From: Pirellulaceae bacterium
Lineage (GTDB): Bacteria; Planctomycetota; Planctomycetia; Pirellulales; Pirellulaceae
Direction of reading: 5' to 3'
Assembly (NCBI GenBank): GCA_022448645.1
Contig: JAKVBZ010000047.1
Span: forward strand, 1-39,268
DNA: 39,268 nt
Positions 16,101 through 24,759 of this stretch are shown here, piece after piece (positions within the stretch are counted from its first letter, which is position 1; each line of letters opens with the position of its first letter). A model generated the notes under the pieces. That model worked only from the letters and a program-made list of their open reading frames with translations, did not search any database and was not told the origin of the DNA. The position numbers and the translations under genes were made by a program.

Positions 16101-17774
16101 CTAGGGAATCGCTCGCCATTTCCAGGTAGGAGGTGACTTCGCGTAATGCAGCGTGATTGACTCAGCCGGAGCCAAATAAATACTTTGTCCGGCCAACAGC
16201 GGCGCGTCAACCATCTCGCGCACACCGTAAGTATCGGTCACTCCCCATTGTGTCACCGATCCTGGATGTTTGATCCAGACGACCACTGGGTAGGGATTGC
16301 GATTGACGATCGGTATTCCGCTAGTGCCGACCTCGGGTGTGTCTACTGCGTACCCTGTTTTCAGCATTTCTGCCGGCACGGTCGTGGCCGGGTAGATGCG
16401 ATTGATGGGATTCTGCGCATGGTTCTCAAATCCATTACTTAACAGGCCAGTGTGGAACTGATTGCCTCGAGCAGTTTTCCCCAACGTCAAACTCTTCTTG
16501 GAACGCGAAATGACATTGGCGAACCACACATCATTCTGACCGCTGGTGACGATACCACGAGGGTCTTTGCCGTCGCAGTTCGTATTGATCTCCCAGACGT
16601 TGGACGAACCAGTTTCGACCAACACGCTTGTCTCTTCCTGGCCGTGGACGTGCTTGCAGGTAAACCGGTTGTTGCTCAACTGGGCCGTGGACGTCACGTG
16701 GATGCCATAGTCCCCATGATTAATTTCGTTGAACGTAAATGTGCAGTAGTTAACTTCGCCGTCTAGGACGACTGCGCCACGCGCTCCCCGGCAAGCAATG
16801 GAAGAGATATAGAAAGCGCTGTCCACAATGGTTTCACCAACGAATTTGTCCAAAGGAAGTCGATCACTCGCATGCACGGCCAAAGCATAACCTTCACCAC
16901 GATAATGCAACAGTCCACGAATACGGATGTCGCACATCATGCACGAGTTGATAGTCAGGCCAGGTTGGCTGCCAACTTCAGGCATGAACTCCATCGTGAT
17001 CGATCCGGTGTCGAGTCGAAAACCTTGGCGGGCCGGTAGCTGTAAAGGCTCCCAGATCAAATAGCGAATCTGTTGTTGTTTGGGAATTGCACCACCCACG
17101 ATATACCCATCGACGTTGTGTGATTCGCAATAGTCGAACAACTCTTGGACACCGGATGTTTGGGTGCCATCGGTCCGCAGAAAAGCGCCGGTTTCGGTTT
17201 GGATTCGGCCGTCAGGAAAGAGGGTGGCAACACCAGTTCGGACCATATCGGGCACTACTCGACGAAAAGCAGGCGCGTAACTGCGAAAAAACTTCCCTCG
17301 TAGATGCTCACTCTCGCCGACCTGCCGACGTCGCTGCGATGCGACGTAAGCGTTATCAATGGACGAAAGTTTAACGCGATATGCTTTTTGTGGTGTCGCA
17401 GGTTGGCGCGACAAAACTTGCACATCCAGATACAGCGTTTTATCCAAGCCGAATTCCGGCCCTTGCAACTTGCCATACAAAACGGATCCGTCCCCAAGCC
17501 AATAGGCGAAATCTCCATCCCCGTCTGGCTGCACGGTTTGGCGTTCGCGATAAAGCAGCTTGCCGCTGCCGTCTTCAGTATAGGTACCTCCTTGATAAAT
17601 GCTCGCGGTGATATCGACCTTATCTGACGACGGTGCTCGTCCGGGTACATAGATGCGGACAGGATCCAGTGGAAAAGCAGCTAAGGACTGCGAGATGCAG
17701 GCCACCATGAGGGTCATTAGTAAACGGGTTGTCATTTTCATCAACGATTGGATTCCAGTGAGATAGCTAGTCAT
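16101..17774 (-). CDS. Exported right-handed beta-helix protein (Pectate_lyase_3-like)
   Basis: The 557-residue frame has a signal peptide, MKMTTRLLMTLMVACISQSL followed by AA (residues 12-32). The real start is therefore probably the Met at 12 (base 17741) or 14 rather than 17774. Residues 35-150 form an N-terminal beta-rich domain. The beta-helix module begins near residue 184 with LFPDG and TSGVQELFDYC (207-216), followed by GAIPKQQ, LPARQGFRLDTG and repeated Asn/Gly-rich coils including GDYGIHVTSTAQLSNN, HVHGQEETSVLVETGSSN and NTNCDGKDPRGIVTSGQNDV. The same module occurs twice in the protein at 912-3614. A polysaccharide-binding or lyase/hydrolase role is plausible, but no catalytic residues were recognised. 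Its C-terminus has no PEP-CTERM or dockerin, unlike the proteins at the left of the window. Confidence 0.8.
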   Translation of the reverse strand: MTSYLTGIQSLMKMTTRLLMTLMVACISQSLAAFPLDPVRIYVPGRAPSSDKVDITASIYQGGTYTEDGSGKLLYRERQTVQPDGDGDFAYWLGDGSVLYGKLQGPEFGLDKTLYLDVQVLSRQPATPQKAYRVKLSSIDNAYVASQRRRQVGESEHLRGKFFRSYAPAFRRVVPDMVRTGVATLFPDGRIQTETGAFLRTDGTQTSGVQELFDYCESHNVDGYIVGGAIPKQQQIRYLIWEPLQLPARQGFRLDTGSITMEFMPEVGSQPGLTINSCMMCDIRIRGLLHYRGEGYALAVHASDRLPLDKFVGETIVDSAFYISSIACRGARGAVVLDGEVNYCTFTFNEINHGDYGIHVTSTAQLSNNRFTCKHVHGQEETSVLVETGSSNVWEINTNCDGKDPRGIVTSGQNDVWFANVISRSKKSLTLGKTARGNQFHTGLLSNGFENHAQNPINRIYPATTVPAEMLKTGYAVDTPEVGTSGIPIVNRNPYPVVVWIKHPGSVTQWGVTDTYGVREMVDAPLLAGQSIYLAPAESITLHYAKSPPTWKWRAIP

Positions 17775-18359
17775 TCAACCACCGGGAAAAAGCGCCTGTC
17801 TCCAGGTACCTTCCCCCCGTACAACATCTTAAGTTTCCGTGTTCAGGTCTCAGCCTCGACCACGGAATTCACTCTCGACGCAGACACCAAACACAAACAC
17901 TTGTACATTGAGGACAAGGCCACGTACATCCACTCACCAAAAAATGAAGACCGGAACTGTGGTGTCCACTTGTCGCCTATCTGGCTATATTAATCCAATG
18001 AAGGTAGCTCGGACACCTTGGTCTATTCATTCGTGTCCCGAAGTGCGCAACTACCTGGTCGCAGATTATTTCTTGTAAGTTGGGGGGCTGGGTTTGTCCC
18101 AAATGAGAAGTCACGAGATTGGTCTCACCGTTTCCAAGGCAAACCGCTGTAGAGTGCTGACAAACCCCTGCCCGGTAAATCAGCCAAACCGCTGGCGTCA
18201 AAAACACGATCTCCAGGCGGAATTGGAGGCTCCGGGTTGGGTCATTTGCACCCATTCGGAATCACGGCTCCGACATCTGATCTCAACGTTTTAACCTGAA
18301 GGACGACGCCAACTACCAACAAATTCAAATGGCATGAACCACTAACAAAAAGGCAAACC
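17775..18359. other. Intergenic region, 585 bases, between divergent beta-helix and rhaT-like genes
   Basis: No credible gene is seen on either strand. It contains an imperfect hairpin at 17784-17817 (arms GGGAAAAAGCGCCTG and CAGGTACCTTCCCCC) next to the beta-helix gene. There is also a perfect nine-base inverted repeat, GGGTTTGTC (18090-18098) and GACAAACCC (18159-18167), upstream of the transporter. No convincing promoter pair was found. Confidence 0.5.
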
Positions 18360-19520
18360 ATGGGAATCGGAATCGGTGTAGGACTGGCAGCTTTGTCGGC
18401 CGTCTTTGCGGGGTTATTTGGACTGCAATACACAACGATGAAGCGGTATTCAGTCAGTAATGCAACTTTCTTGTCCATGTTGTTCGCCACGGTCATCGCA
18501 CCTCCAATATTCGTGACGTTGATGTTGCCTCAATGGCCGGAAGCTGTGGGGCTGGCAGGCTGGAAACCAAATCTGATCATGATGGCATGCGGTTTCGCCT
18601 GGGGTTGCGGAGCGATTACCTATGCCTACGGCTTCAACATTCTTGGCATGGCGCTAGCTGCAGCGTTAATCAAAGGTATTTCGATCGCAGTCGGATCCGG
18701 AAAGACGTTGTTCGACAAAGTCGATTTGCTTTCCTCCACGGCACTCGCGATTACCATAGCGGGGTTGGGGATGCTACTGATCGGTACAGCTTTGGGGGGA
18801 CGAGCTGGCGTGCTCCGGGAGAGCGAATTGAATCAGGCCTCGTCGGATAATGATGCTGGCGGTGACCAGCGTACTACCAGTATGTTCTTTTGGGGGTTTA
18901 TAAGTTGTCTGGTTTCCGGAGTCTTTAGTGCGGGTGTGGCGTTGGGGTGGTCAGAGGGTGAACCGTTGGATAAGGCCATGGCGATCGTGAGTGGTCAAAG
19001 CCTGGAAGATTTGGCATGGAAAGCCGCCTTTGTACGCTGGCTGCCGATCTATTTTGGTGGTTTTTTGGCTGCAGCCATTTTTATGGGCACACAAATGATG
19101 ACTTCTGGCGACTGGCGAAACTACGTTGCCCAAGGTTCCCGGCGTGACTTTTTCGTGGCAGCTACGATGGGGGTCGTCCACCTGGGAGCCCACTTGTCGT
19201 TTGGGCTGAGCACATATTACTTAGGAGATGCATTGGGGAATTCGGTGGGGTTTGCATTGCATATCGCTCTGGCATTGTTGGTGGCAGCAGGAATTGGCTT
19301 TTTCAACGGTGAATGGACAGGCGTGTCGCCGTCAGCCAAGAATTGGCTACATGGGAGCATCTTGATTTTAGTCATCGCTGTGGCAGTCCTTTCCTATGGA
19401 ACGTACGTGCAGTTCGAGCACGAAGCAGATCAACCTCAACCGAGTGATGAAGTTTCAGTGGTCTCGGATCAAAGCCCGCATTTGGCTCAACGTGAACCCC
19501 ACACCAGGTTTTCAACATGA
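18360..19520 (+). CDS. RhaT-like sugar/proton symporter (DMT superfamily)
   Basis: The 386-residue protein has about ten hydrophobic segments and resembles L-rhamnose/H+ symporters: the motif ACGFAWGCGAITYAYGF followed by LGMALAAALIKGISIAVGSG mirrors the RhaT segment with WGIGNINYG and the glycine-rich IAIGITLIVGT. A central charged loop at about residues 155-180 separates the halves, and the C-terminus is a polar tail of about 30 residues. It should import a deoxysugar or related monosaccharide across the inner membrane. AAAGG about eight bases before ATG 18360 is a modest ribosome binding site. It overlaps the amidohydrolase by four bases (ATGA at 19517-19520), implying coupled translation and a shared pathway. 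The sugar identity is not determined. Confidence 0.85.
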   Translation: MGIGIGVGLAALSAVFAGLFGLQYTTMKRYSVSNATFLSMLFATVIAPPIFVTLMLPQWPEAVGLAGWKPNLIMMACGFAWGCGAITYAYGFNILGMALAAALIKGISIAVGSGKTLFDKVDLLSSTALAITIAGLGMLLIGTALGGRAGVLRESELNQASSDNDAGGDQRTTSMFFWGFISCLVSGVFSAGVALGWSEGEPLDKAMAIVSGQSLEDLAWKAAFVRWLPIYFGGFLAAAIFMGTQMMTSGDWRNYVAQGSRRDFFVAATMGVVHLGAHLSFGLSTYYLGDALGNSVGFALHIALALLVAAGIGFFNGEWTGVSPSAKNWLHGSILILVIAVAVLSYGTYVQFEHEADQPQPSDEVSVVSDQSPHLAQREPHTRFST

Positions 19521-20443
19521 TCATCGACGCACACGCTCATATTGTTTCTTCTTTTGCAGGGAGGATCGGAACGGGGACTGTTCGCGGATTGGACTACGGT
19601 GAAGTCCAAATGGCCGATGAGCCACCCATTCGGGTCATGCCACCTTATAACCGATCCACCACGTTTACTCCTGAGATGTTGTTGGCCAACATGGATTGGG
19701 CCGGTGTTGAAAAGGCAGTTTTGCTGCAAGGCTCGTTTTACGGAGAGCGCAACGACGAAGTTCTGGCCGCCTGCCAGCAATATCCAGAACGATTCAAAGG
19801 GGCGGCATTTCTGGATCCTTGGGGGGATGACCCACAGGGTGAATTCGACCGCTTATTTGGGACGCTGCAGTTTCCCATTTTGAAAATCGAGTTCAGCCAC
19901 GCGACTGGTTTACACGGTTTGCATCCAGGGGTCCAGCTAGATGATTCTTCCCTGGATTGGTTGTGGGATGAGCTAGAACGGCAAGATTTGAATTTGACCT
20001 TCGATCCGGGCGTTGTGGGAGGTCCTTCGTATCAGACGCCAGCGTTAGACAAAATCGCACGCCAACATCCAGACTTAAGGGTCGTGTTGTGTCATCTAGG
20101 ATTTCCGTGTCGTGACATGGATAGCGATCCCGAATTGACTCAGCAGTGGCAACAGCACATCGAGCTAGGCAAACTGCCAAACGTCTGGTTCGACGTTTCG
20201 GCATTACCCCATCGAGCCGAACAGGATTATCCCTATCCCAAGGTAGCTGACTGGGTTCGCTATGCGTTGGACTTGTTTGGACCTGAAAAGCTGCTTTGGG
20301 GAACGGATGCTCCCGGTGTTACAACAGCTGGCATCTATCCTCAGTTGTTGACTGCCTACCAAGAATTGCTCAGCGATTTGTCGGCATCCGACCAAGAAAA
20401 GATTTTCGGGGGGAATGCTACTCAAGTGTATCGGTTTGGATAG
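19517..20443 (+). CDS. Amidohydrolase_2-family hydrolase
   Basis: The 308-residue protein begins with MIIDAHAHIV (metal-binding HxH at 6 and 8) and contains ILKIEFSHATGLHGLHPG, VVLCHLGFPCRDMD with its metal-site His, and LLWGTDAPGV with the catalytic Asp, the core motifs of the Amidohydro_2 family (lactonases, decarboxylases, hydratases). It has no signal peptide. Because it overlaps the RhaT-like transporter gene by four bases, a sugar-lactone hydrolase acting on the imported sugar is a reasonable guess; related COG3618 members include L-fuconolactonases and L-rhamnonolactonases. A decarboxylase role cannot be excluded. The C-terminus (GGNATQVYRF) is typical of complete family members. Confidence 0.88.
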   Translation: MIIDAHAHIVSSFAGRIGTGTVRGLDYGEVQMADEPPIRVMPPYNRSTTFTPEMLLANMDWAGVEKAVLLQGSFYGERNDEVLAACQQYPERFKGAAFLDPWGDDPQGEFDRLFGTLQFPILKIEFSHATGLHGLHPGVQLDDSSLDWLWDELERQDLNLTFDPGVVGGPSYQTPALDKIARQHPDLRVVLCHLGFPCRDMDSDPELTQQWQQHIELGKLPNVWFDVSALPHRAEQDYPYPKVADWVRYALDLFGPEKLLWGTDAPGVTTAGIYPQLLTAYQELLSDLSASDQEKIFGGNATQVYRFG

Positions 20444-20455
20444 CCGACCTTGGAC

Positions 20456-20497
20456 ATTCGTGCGTGCCGGAAACACCCGACTGACGAATCGTTTTTT
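20456..20497 (+). terminator. Candidate rho-independent terminator of the rhaT-amidohydrolase operon
   Basis: ATTCGT (20456-20461) pairs with ACGAAT (20484-20489), with an inner GTG/CAC pairing in the loop, and six T residues follow at 20492-20497. It begins 12 bases after the amidohydrolase stop, between two convergent transcription units. The stem is imperfect, so confidence is modest. Confidence 0.4.
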
Positions 20498-20616
20498 CAT
20501 GCAAGACTGCTGTACGACCATGCGCCATATAGCGCAAACAAGAATGAAACTGCCAAAGCATTGATACGGAACTGCCCATCCATGAAACATGCGGACTAGA
20601 ATGCCGCACTGTGGTT

Positions 20617-22068
20617 TTAGCCAGTTGGGAGCGCCAAGTCAGAATCCGAAGGCGAACTCGTGCCTTCGACTTCTCCACGAATCATGTCTACCAGAACGGC
20701 ACCTGTCTTGGTCTTCCCTTGGATTTTCTTTTTGCCGATGACCATCGTGGGAAGCTTTTTAGCCTGCCATTTCATCAATTCGTGATTCACTTCCATCATT
20801 TGAAATACGGCAGGATCTCGAATCGCCTTTTTCAAAGCCTCAGCCCCGACCAGGTCGACTGCGAAACGTTGAGCCTCTTCCAGCGTCGGAATTCTTTTTT
20901 CCTCAGCCAGTAAATAGTCATGCATCGTCTTGAATTGCGTCGGATCAATGATCCACACAGCCAGAGCTAATCGCGTTAACGGACAGGAATGTTTGTGGTG
21001 CTCATGCTCCTTGAGGACGTGAACATTGCACTTGGGATTGAGCGCTATGGGCCGAATGAGTATGGCATAATTTTCCCGCCCCAACTCTTCTAGTGCTTCC
21101 TCCAGATGTTTGTGTGCTGTGCGGCACGCCGGACAAGTGTAGGACATCACTTTAAGAATGACGTGTTGGGCATCCTGATTGCCACACAAAGGAAACCGGT
21201 CGATGTCCATGGCTGCGGTACCGGGAAAGAAACGAATGGTACGGTTAGGCGGAATGACAGGTTTTAGTACTTCTATTCGCTTATCGTTCTCTGGTTCTGG
21301 CGGTTCGGTATTCAATCCGTTTGTTTCTGAGGCGTTCTCTGCATCTGAGTTATTCGTGCTATCCGCTTCAGAAGATGCGCTCGGTGGGACTGTATCTTCG
21401 AATACCAGTTGCTCTTCAGTGTGGTGGACCGACATGATTTGGCCGGTTATCAATATGACCATTCCCAACACAGTGATGGAAACCACCATGGCCAGGTGAG
21501 CCGGCTGAAGATCTTGTGATTGAGTACGATTCGTTCGAACGCTCGATCCTGTCCCGATAAGCTGAGGAACAGGAACACGCCCACCTTTTGCTTGGGGAAT
21601 GGCATACCAGGCAACGGGAGCAATCATTAGGCCACAGATGTGCGTCGACAAACAAAATAAGCAAAAGGCACCTATCTGAAACTGTAGGATCACAAACCAG
21701 AGTCCTGATAGCGCAGCCAGCAGAGAAAGTCCTCCGATCAAAACCCAGGAAATCAATTGGCCTCCACGCGAATTGGTGCAGGACACCATCAAGGTTGCCA
21801 GCAAGATTCCGCCATACACAGCAACCCCGCCCAGGCTGATGGGCAGGTCGAACCATTTGGACCATTCACTTGTCAGCACTGCATCACAGTCCGATCCAGT
21901 GAAGCTACAAGCTCCTGTCGCCGAATCACCCGTTAGGGTGATCCAACTCAAGTAGCAGGTTAAGCACAACGCTACCAGGGACCAACAGCGCATCCACCAG
22001 AGTGACCAACCGGACATGTTCCGACTTGGTAGTGTGGAACCTAGCGAAGAAAAACGGGGTGTCAACAT
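20617..22068 (-). CDS. VKOR-DsbA fusion: membrane disulfide-bond oxidoreductase
   Basis: The 483-residue protein joins two redox domains. The N-terminal half is a vitamin K epoxide reductase domain with four or five membrane segments, loop cysteines Cys54 and Cys61 (GACSFTGSDCDAVL), the SEWSKWFDLPISLGG segment and the active-site CLFC (Cys136/139). After one more membrane segment (about 190-212) and an acidic, Ser/Asn-rich linker (220-265) comes a DsbA-like thioredoxin domain with CPAC (312-315) and a cis-Pro motif KLPTMVIGKK. VKOR homologues regenerate disulfides using quinone, and the fused thioredoxin domain passes them to exported proteins. This would serve the Cys-containing exported proteins of the cell. 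The start could also be Met18. No neighbour shares its transcription unit clearly. Confidence 0.92.
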   Translation of the reverse strand: MLTPRFSSLGSTLPSRNMSGWSLWWMRCWSLVALCLTCYLSWITLTGDSATGACSFTGSDCDAVLTSEWSKWFDLPISLGGVAVYGGILLATLMVSCTNSRGGQLISWVLIGGLSLLAALSGLWFVILQFQIGAFCLFCLSTHICGLMIAPVAWYAIPQAKGGRVPVPQLIGTGSSVRTNRTQSQDLQPAHLAMVVSITVLGMVILITGQIMSVHHTEEQLVFEDTVPPSASSEADSTNNSDAENASETNGLNTEPPEPENDKRIEVLKPVIPPNRTIRFFPGTAAMDIDRFPLCGNQDAQHVILKVMSYTCPACRTAHKHLEEALEELGRENYAILIRPIALNPKCNVHVLKEHEHHKHSCPLTRLALAVWIIDPTQFKTMHDYLLAEEKRIPTLEEAQRFAVDLVGAEALKKAIRDPAVFQMMEVNHELMKWQAKKLPTMVIGKKKIQGKTKTGAVLVDMIRGEVEGTSSPSDSDLALPTG

Positions 22069-22787
22069 AAACGCTTTTCAGGCTGTTTGACGCGAAGTGA
22101 ATAGTGGATTCGAGCGATGTCTCGTGGAAAACCTTCTCTCACTCTATTATAGCCAAAACATTCAGTTAATTGATTTACGAAGAGGTTTTGCAGGCGGAAC
22201 CGACATACTTGTGGGCGCGGCATTAAGGTCAGAGTTCACGGTTTCTGCGGCTGGTAAGGAAGACTGCCAACCGTATACTCCAGCTTACATCTCACTACAT
22301 CACTGTGTCGAAAACGAATTCATTGACCTCAGCCCTGCCTTCTTAAAGTGTGGAGCGAGACGGTACCTCCCCATCCCTCACTTGCACGACCCCCTGAATT
22401 GCCATAGCAGTGATAATCGTTGCAAACACACTGTCCGTAAAGATACCACAACAGCTCGATTCGTCCTTGTACGAGCGTGGGTGCCGGAGCAAGGAAACAT
22501 CCAGTGCCATACCAGCGCGGACGCACTGCAAGCCAGAGCGATTCAAAGTCTACACAAAAACACCCGCTTTCAAGCAGAGATTTCAGTTCTCTTGCAGCCG
22601 AGGTCAACGAATTGGTGTACACCCCGACCGTCGGCTCGTTGGAATCTCATGTGAGCCGCGTTGCGAAATAGAAATTCGAGAAGTTCACACAGAACGGACA
22701 ACTTGTGTCGGCAGGCAAGATGACGCTTGCTGTTTCTTGGTGCCTCTTTTCCTTGACGAGCGGGACAGCGACGCCAGTCAGGTGCAA
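22069..22787. other. Intergenic region, 719 bases, between two minus-strand genes
   Basis: No convincing gene is seen. Open frames here of up to about 185 codons on the plus strand and 97 on the minus strand are rich in Cys, Arg, Pro and Trp, show no family motif and have no good ribosome binding site, so they look like chance frames. The only regulatory candidate is a TATAAT at 22146-22151 on the minus strand. Confidence 0.5.
22146..22151 (-). promoter_or_regulatory. Candidate -10 box for the VKOR-DsbA gene
   Basis: The minus strand reads TATAAT here, about 80 bases before the ATG at 22068, giving a plausible 70-base leader. No good -35 hexamer was found at the right distance, so this is weak. 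Confidence 0.3.
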
Positions 22788-24626
22788 CTATCGTTGGATT
22801 TCGTAATCGTCGATTTTACGATAGAGCGTCGCACGGCCGATACCAAGCAATTTAGCCGCCTCAGGTACGCTGCCGTTGGCTCGGGTGAGTGCCTCTCCGA
22901 TGAGCTTCCGTTCCCAAAATTCGATGCGCAGAGAATCTATTTCTTCGATACCCGCATCTCTCAAGCCCAGATCATGGGGCATAATCTCCTCGCCCTCAGC
23001 AAGGACGACCGCACTATCGATCACATTACGCAGTTGACGAACGTTGCCCGGCCAGTTGTAGGCCATCAGTTTATCGCGAGCGACAGTCCCTAACTGTAGA
23101 GTAGATCTTCCGTGACGAGCTTTAAAGTGTTCGAAGAAGTGGTCGGTGAGCAATTTCAGGTCCTCGCCACGATCGCGCAAAGGAGGAATGTGCAGTTCAA
23201 AGACACTCAACCGGTAAAACAGGTCTTCACGGAACTTCTTTTCCCGCACAAGTTCGCTCAGATCACGGTTGGTGGCAGCGATAACGCGTACGTCGACTTG
23301 AACCTCGTCCGTTCCACCGACTGGAAGAAATGGGTGTCCTTCCAAGATGCGCAGCAGTTTGGCTTGACCACCTAGTGTCATTTCGCCAACTTCATCCAAA
23401 AACAGCGTGCCTGAGTCAGCCTGTTCGAACCAACCGACATGGTCTGAGTCGGCCCCGGTAAAGGCGCCTTTTTTATGGCCAAATAATTGACTTTCCATCA
23501 AATCGGCTGGCATCGCGGCGCAGTTTACTGACAGCATGGGGCGATCCGCACGTGTGCTGGCTTTGTGAAGTGCACCGGCAACCAGTTCTTTTCCAGACCC
23601 ACTTGCTCCGCGAACGAGGACGCACCCTGTCGCGTGGGCGATCCTGGTGATCTTCGACTTGAGGTCTTTCATCGGCTGACTTTCGCCGATGAGTTCGTCG
23701 AAGTGCGCCGCGTTATTTACCAGCCGCCAATGGTCAGCTTGAAGGGTAGCTTGTTGCCGAGCCCGGACCAGCGCGGCGACCATCACGTTGGCTAGCGAAA
23801 TGGCGAACTCGAAATCATCTTGCGTGAACCGTCCACGATCGAGATAAATGTGAATCGCTCCGAGAGTCGCTTTTTCATGGGTGAGCGGTACACAGATCGC
23901 ATCGGCAAAGTGCTCCAATCCATCGCTACGGCCCGGACCTTCGTCAGCCACCCAAATAGCATGTTGTTCGTGACACACAATCTTCGTTAGCGAATCACTT
24001 AGAACGACGCTGTCTCCGGCATCGTCTGGAAGGAACTGTTTTAGTTTCAGTTCCCCTTCATCATTCAGCCATAAAAATCCGACGATTCCTGCCTGGGTAC
24101 GCTCATAAACCAGTTCCAGCGAAACTCGGATCACCTCGTGCGGATCATCACACCGCAATAACCGCAGGCTTAATTGATATAGAAGCAGTAAGTCGCGAGA
24201 ATGCTGTGAATCGTCCAGGTCACTCCAGGCAGTAAGCCCGGTATTCTCTTCGCCAATGGGCGTGTCTTTGATGATCGTCTGTGTAATATTGCCGCTTGTC
24301 AGAGAGCTGGCCGTAGGAGGTTGATCCGCAATCTGAAACAGAAATTCGGTCGAGCCAATTCGCATCACGGTACCATCGACCAAGCGAGCCTCTTCCGCCT
24401 TTTGACCATTGACATAGGAGCCGTTACGACTGTCAGCGTCTCGAAACCACCAACCATCCTCCTCTTGAACGATGATTGCGTGAACGCGAGAAGATAGCGG
24501 ATCCGCAACAACAATGTCACAGTCCCTGTCGCGGCCAATGCGATTCTCGTCGGTCAGATCCAGCAGATAGATCTTGCCGACTCGCTTGCCGGCCGTCATG
24601 GTCACATAAGGATAAACCGTGTTCAT
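22788..24626 (-). CDS. Sigma54-dependent transcriptional activator with FHA and GAF domains
   Basis: The 612-residue regulator has four parts. Residues 1-100 are an FHA phosphopeptide-binding domain ([20 protein letters not shown] and [11 protein letters not shown]). Residues 150-295 are a GAF-like sensor. Residues 310-540 are the AAA+ sigma54 activator domain, with Walker A GASGSGKE, the sigma54-contact loop GAFTGA, Walker B GTLFLDEV and the R-finger region. The C-terminus is a Fis-type helix-turn-helix ([20 protein letters not shown]). It should open sigma54 promoters in response to a threonine-phosphorylated partner or a small ligand. No receiver domain is present, so it is not a two-component regulator. 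It is divergent from the CbiX-like gene; no sigma54 site was recognised nearby and its targets are unknown. Confidence 0.95.
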   Translation of the reverse strand: MNTVYPYVTMTAGKRVGKIYLLDLTDENRIGRDRDCDIVVADPLSSRVHAIIVQEEDGWWFRDADSRNGSYVNGQKAEEARLVDGTVMRIGSTEFLFQIADQPPTASSLTSGNITQTIIKDTPIGEENTGLTAWSDLDDSQHSRDLLLLYQLSLRLLRCDDPHEVIRVSLELVYERTQAGIVGFLWLNDEGELKLKQFLPDDAGDSVVLSDSLTKIVCHEQHAIWVADEGPGRSDGLEHFADAICVPLTHEKATLGAIHIYLDRGRFTQDDFEFAISLANVMVAALVRARQQATLQADHWRLVNNAAHFDELIGESQPMKDLKSKITRIAHATGCVLVRGASGSGKELVAGALHKASTRADRPMLSVNCAAMPADLMESQLFGHKKGAFTGADSDHVGWFEQADSGTLFLDEVGEMTLGGQAKLLRILEGHPFLPVGGTDEVQVDVRVIAATNRDLSELVREKKFREDLFYRLSVFELHIPPLRDRGEDLKLLTDHFFEHFKARHGRSTLQLGTVARDKLMAYNWPGNVRQLRNVIDSAVVLAEGEEIMPHDLGLRDAGIEEIDSLRIEFWERKLIGEALTRANGSVPEAAKLLGIGRATLYRKIDDYEIQR

Positions 24627-24644
24627 TAGGTTTCAATCGTCCGA

Positions 24645-24674
24645 TTACTTTTCCTCGTCTTTCCACAGTATAAT
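24645..24674 (+). promoter_or_regulatory. Candidate promoter for the CbiX-like gene
   Basis: TATAAT at 24669-24674 with a poor -35 (TTACTT, 24645-24650) at 18 bases lies in the divergent gap between the sigma54 activator and the chelatase, about 85 bases before ATG 24760. Confidence 0.3.
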
Positions 24675-24759
24675 GACTACCAAAGCATGAGTGTACCGTA
24701 CTGCCAGGGTATGTTCTGATGCTACTTTTCGTGACAAGCGACCACGTGCTGGAGACAAA

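Noticed and set aside
22097..22654. 185-codon plus-strand frame
   Set aside because: Composition is Cys/Arg/His-rich, with no motif and no ribosome binding site; it overlaps several equally long frames on both strands.
22410..23093. 227-codon plus-strand frame
   Set aside because: Its right part is antisense to the C-terminus of the sigma54 activator, a clear shadow.
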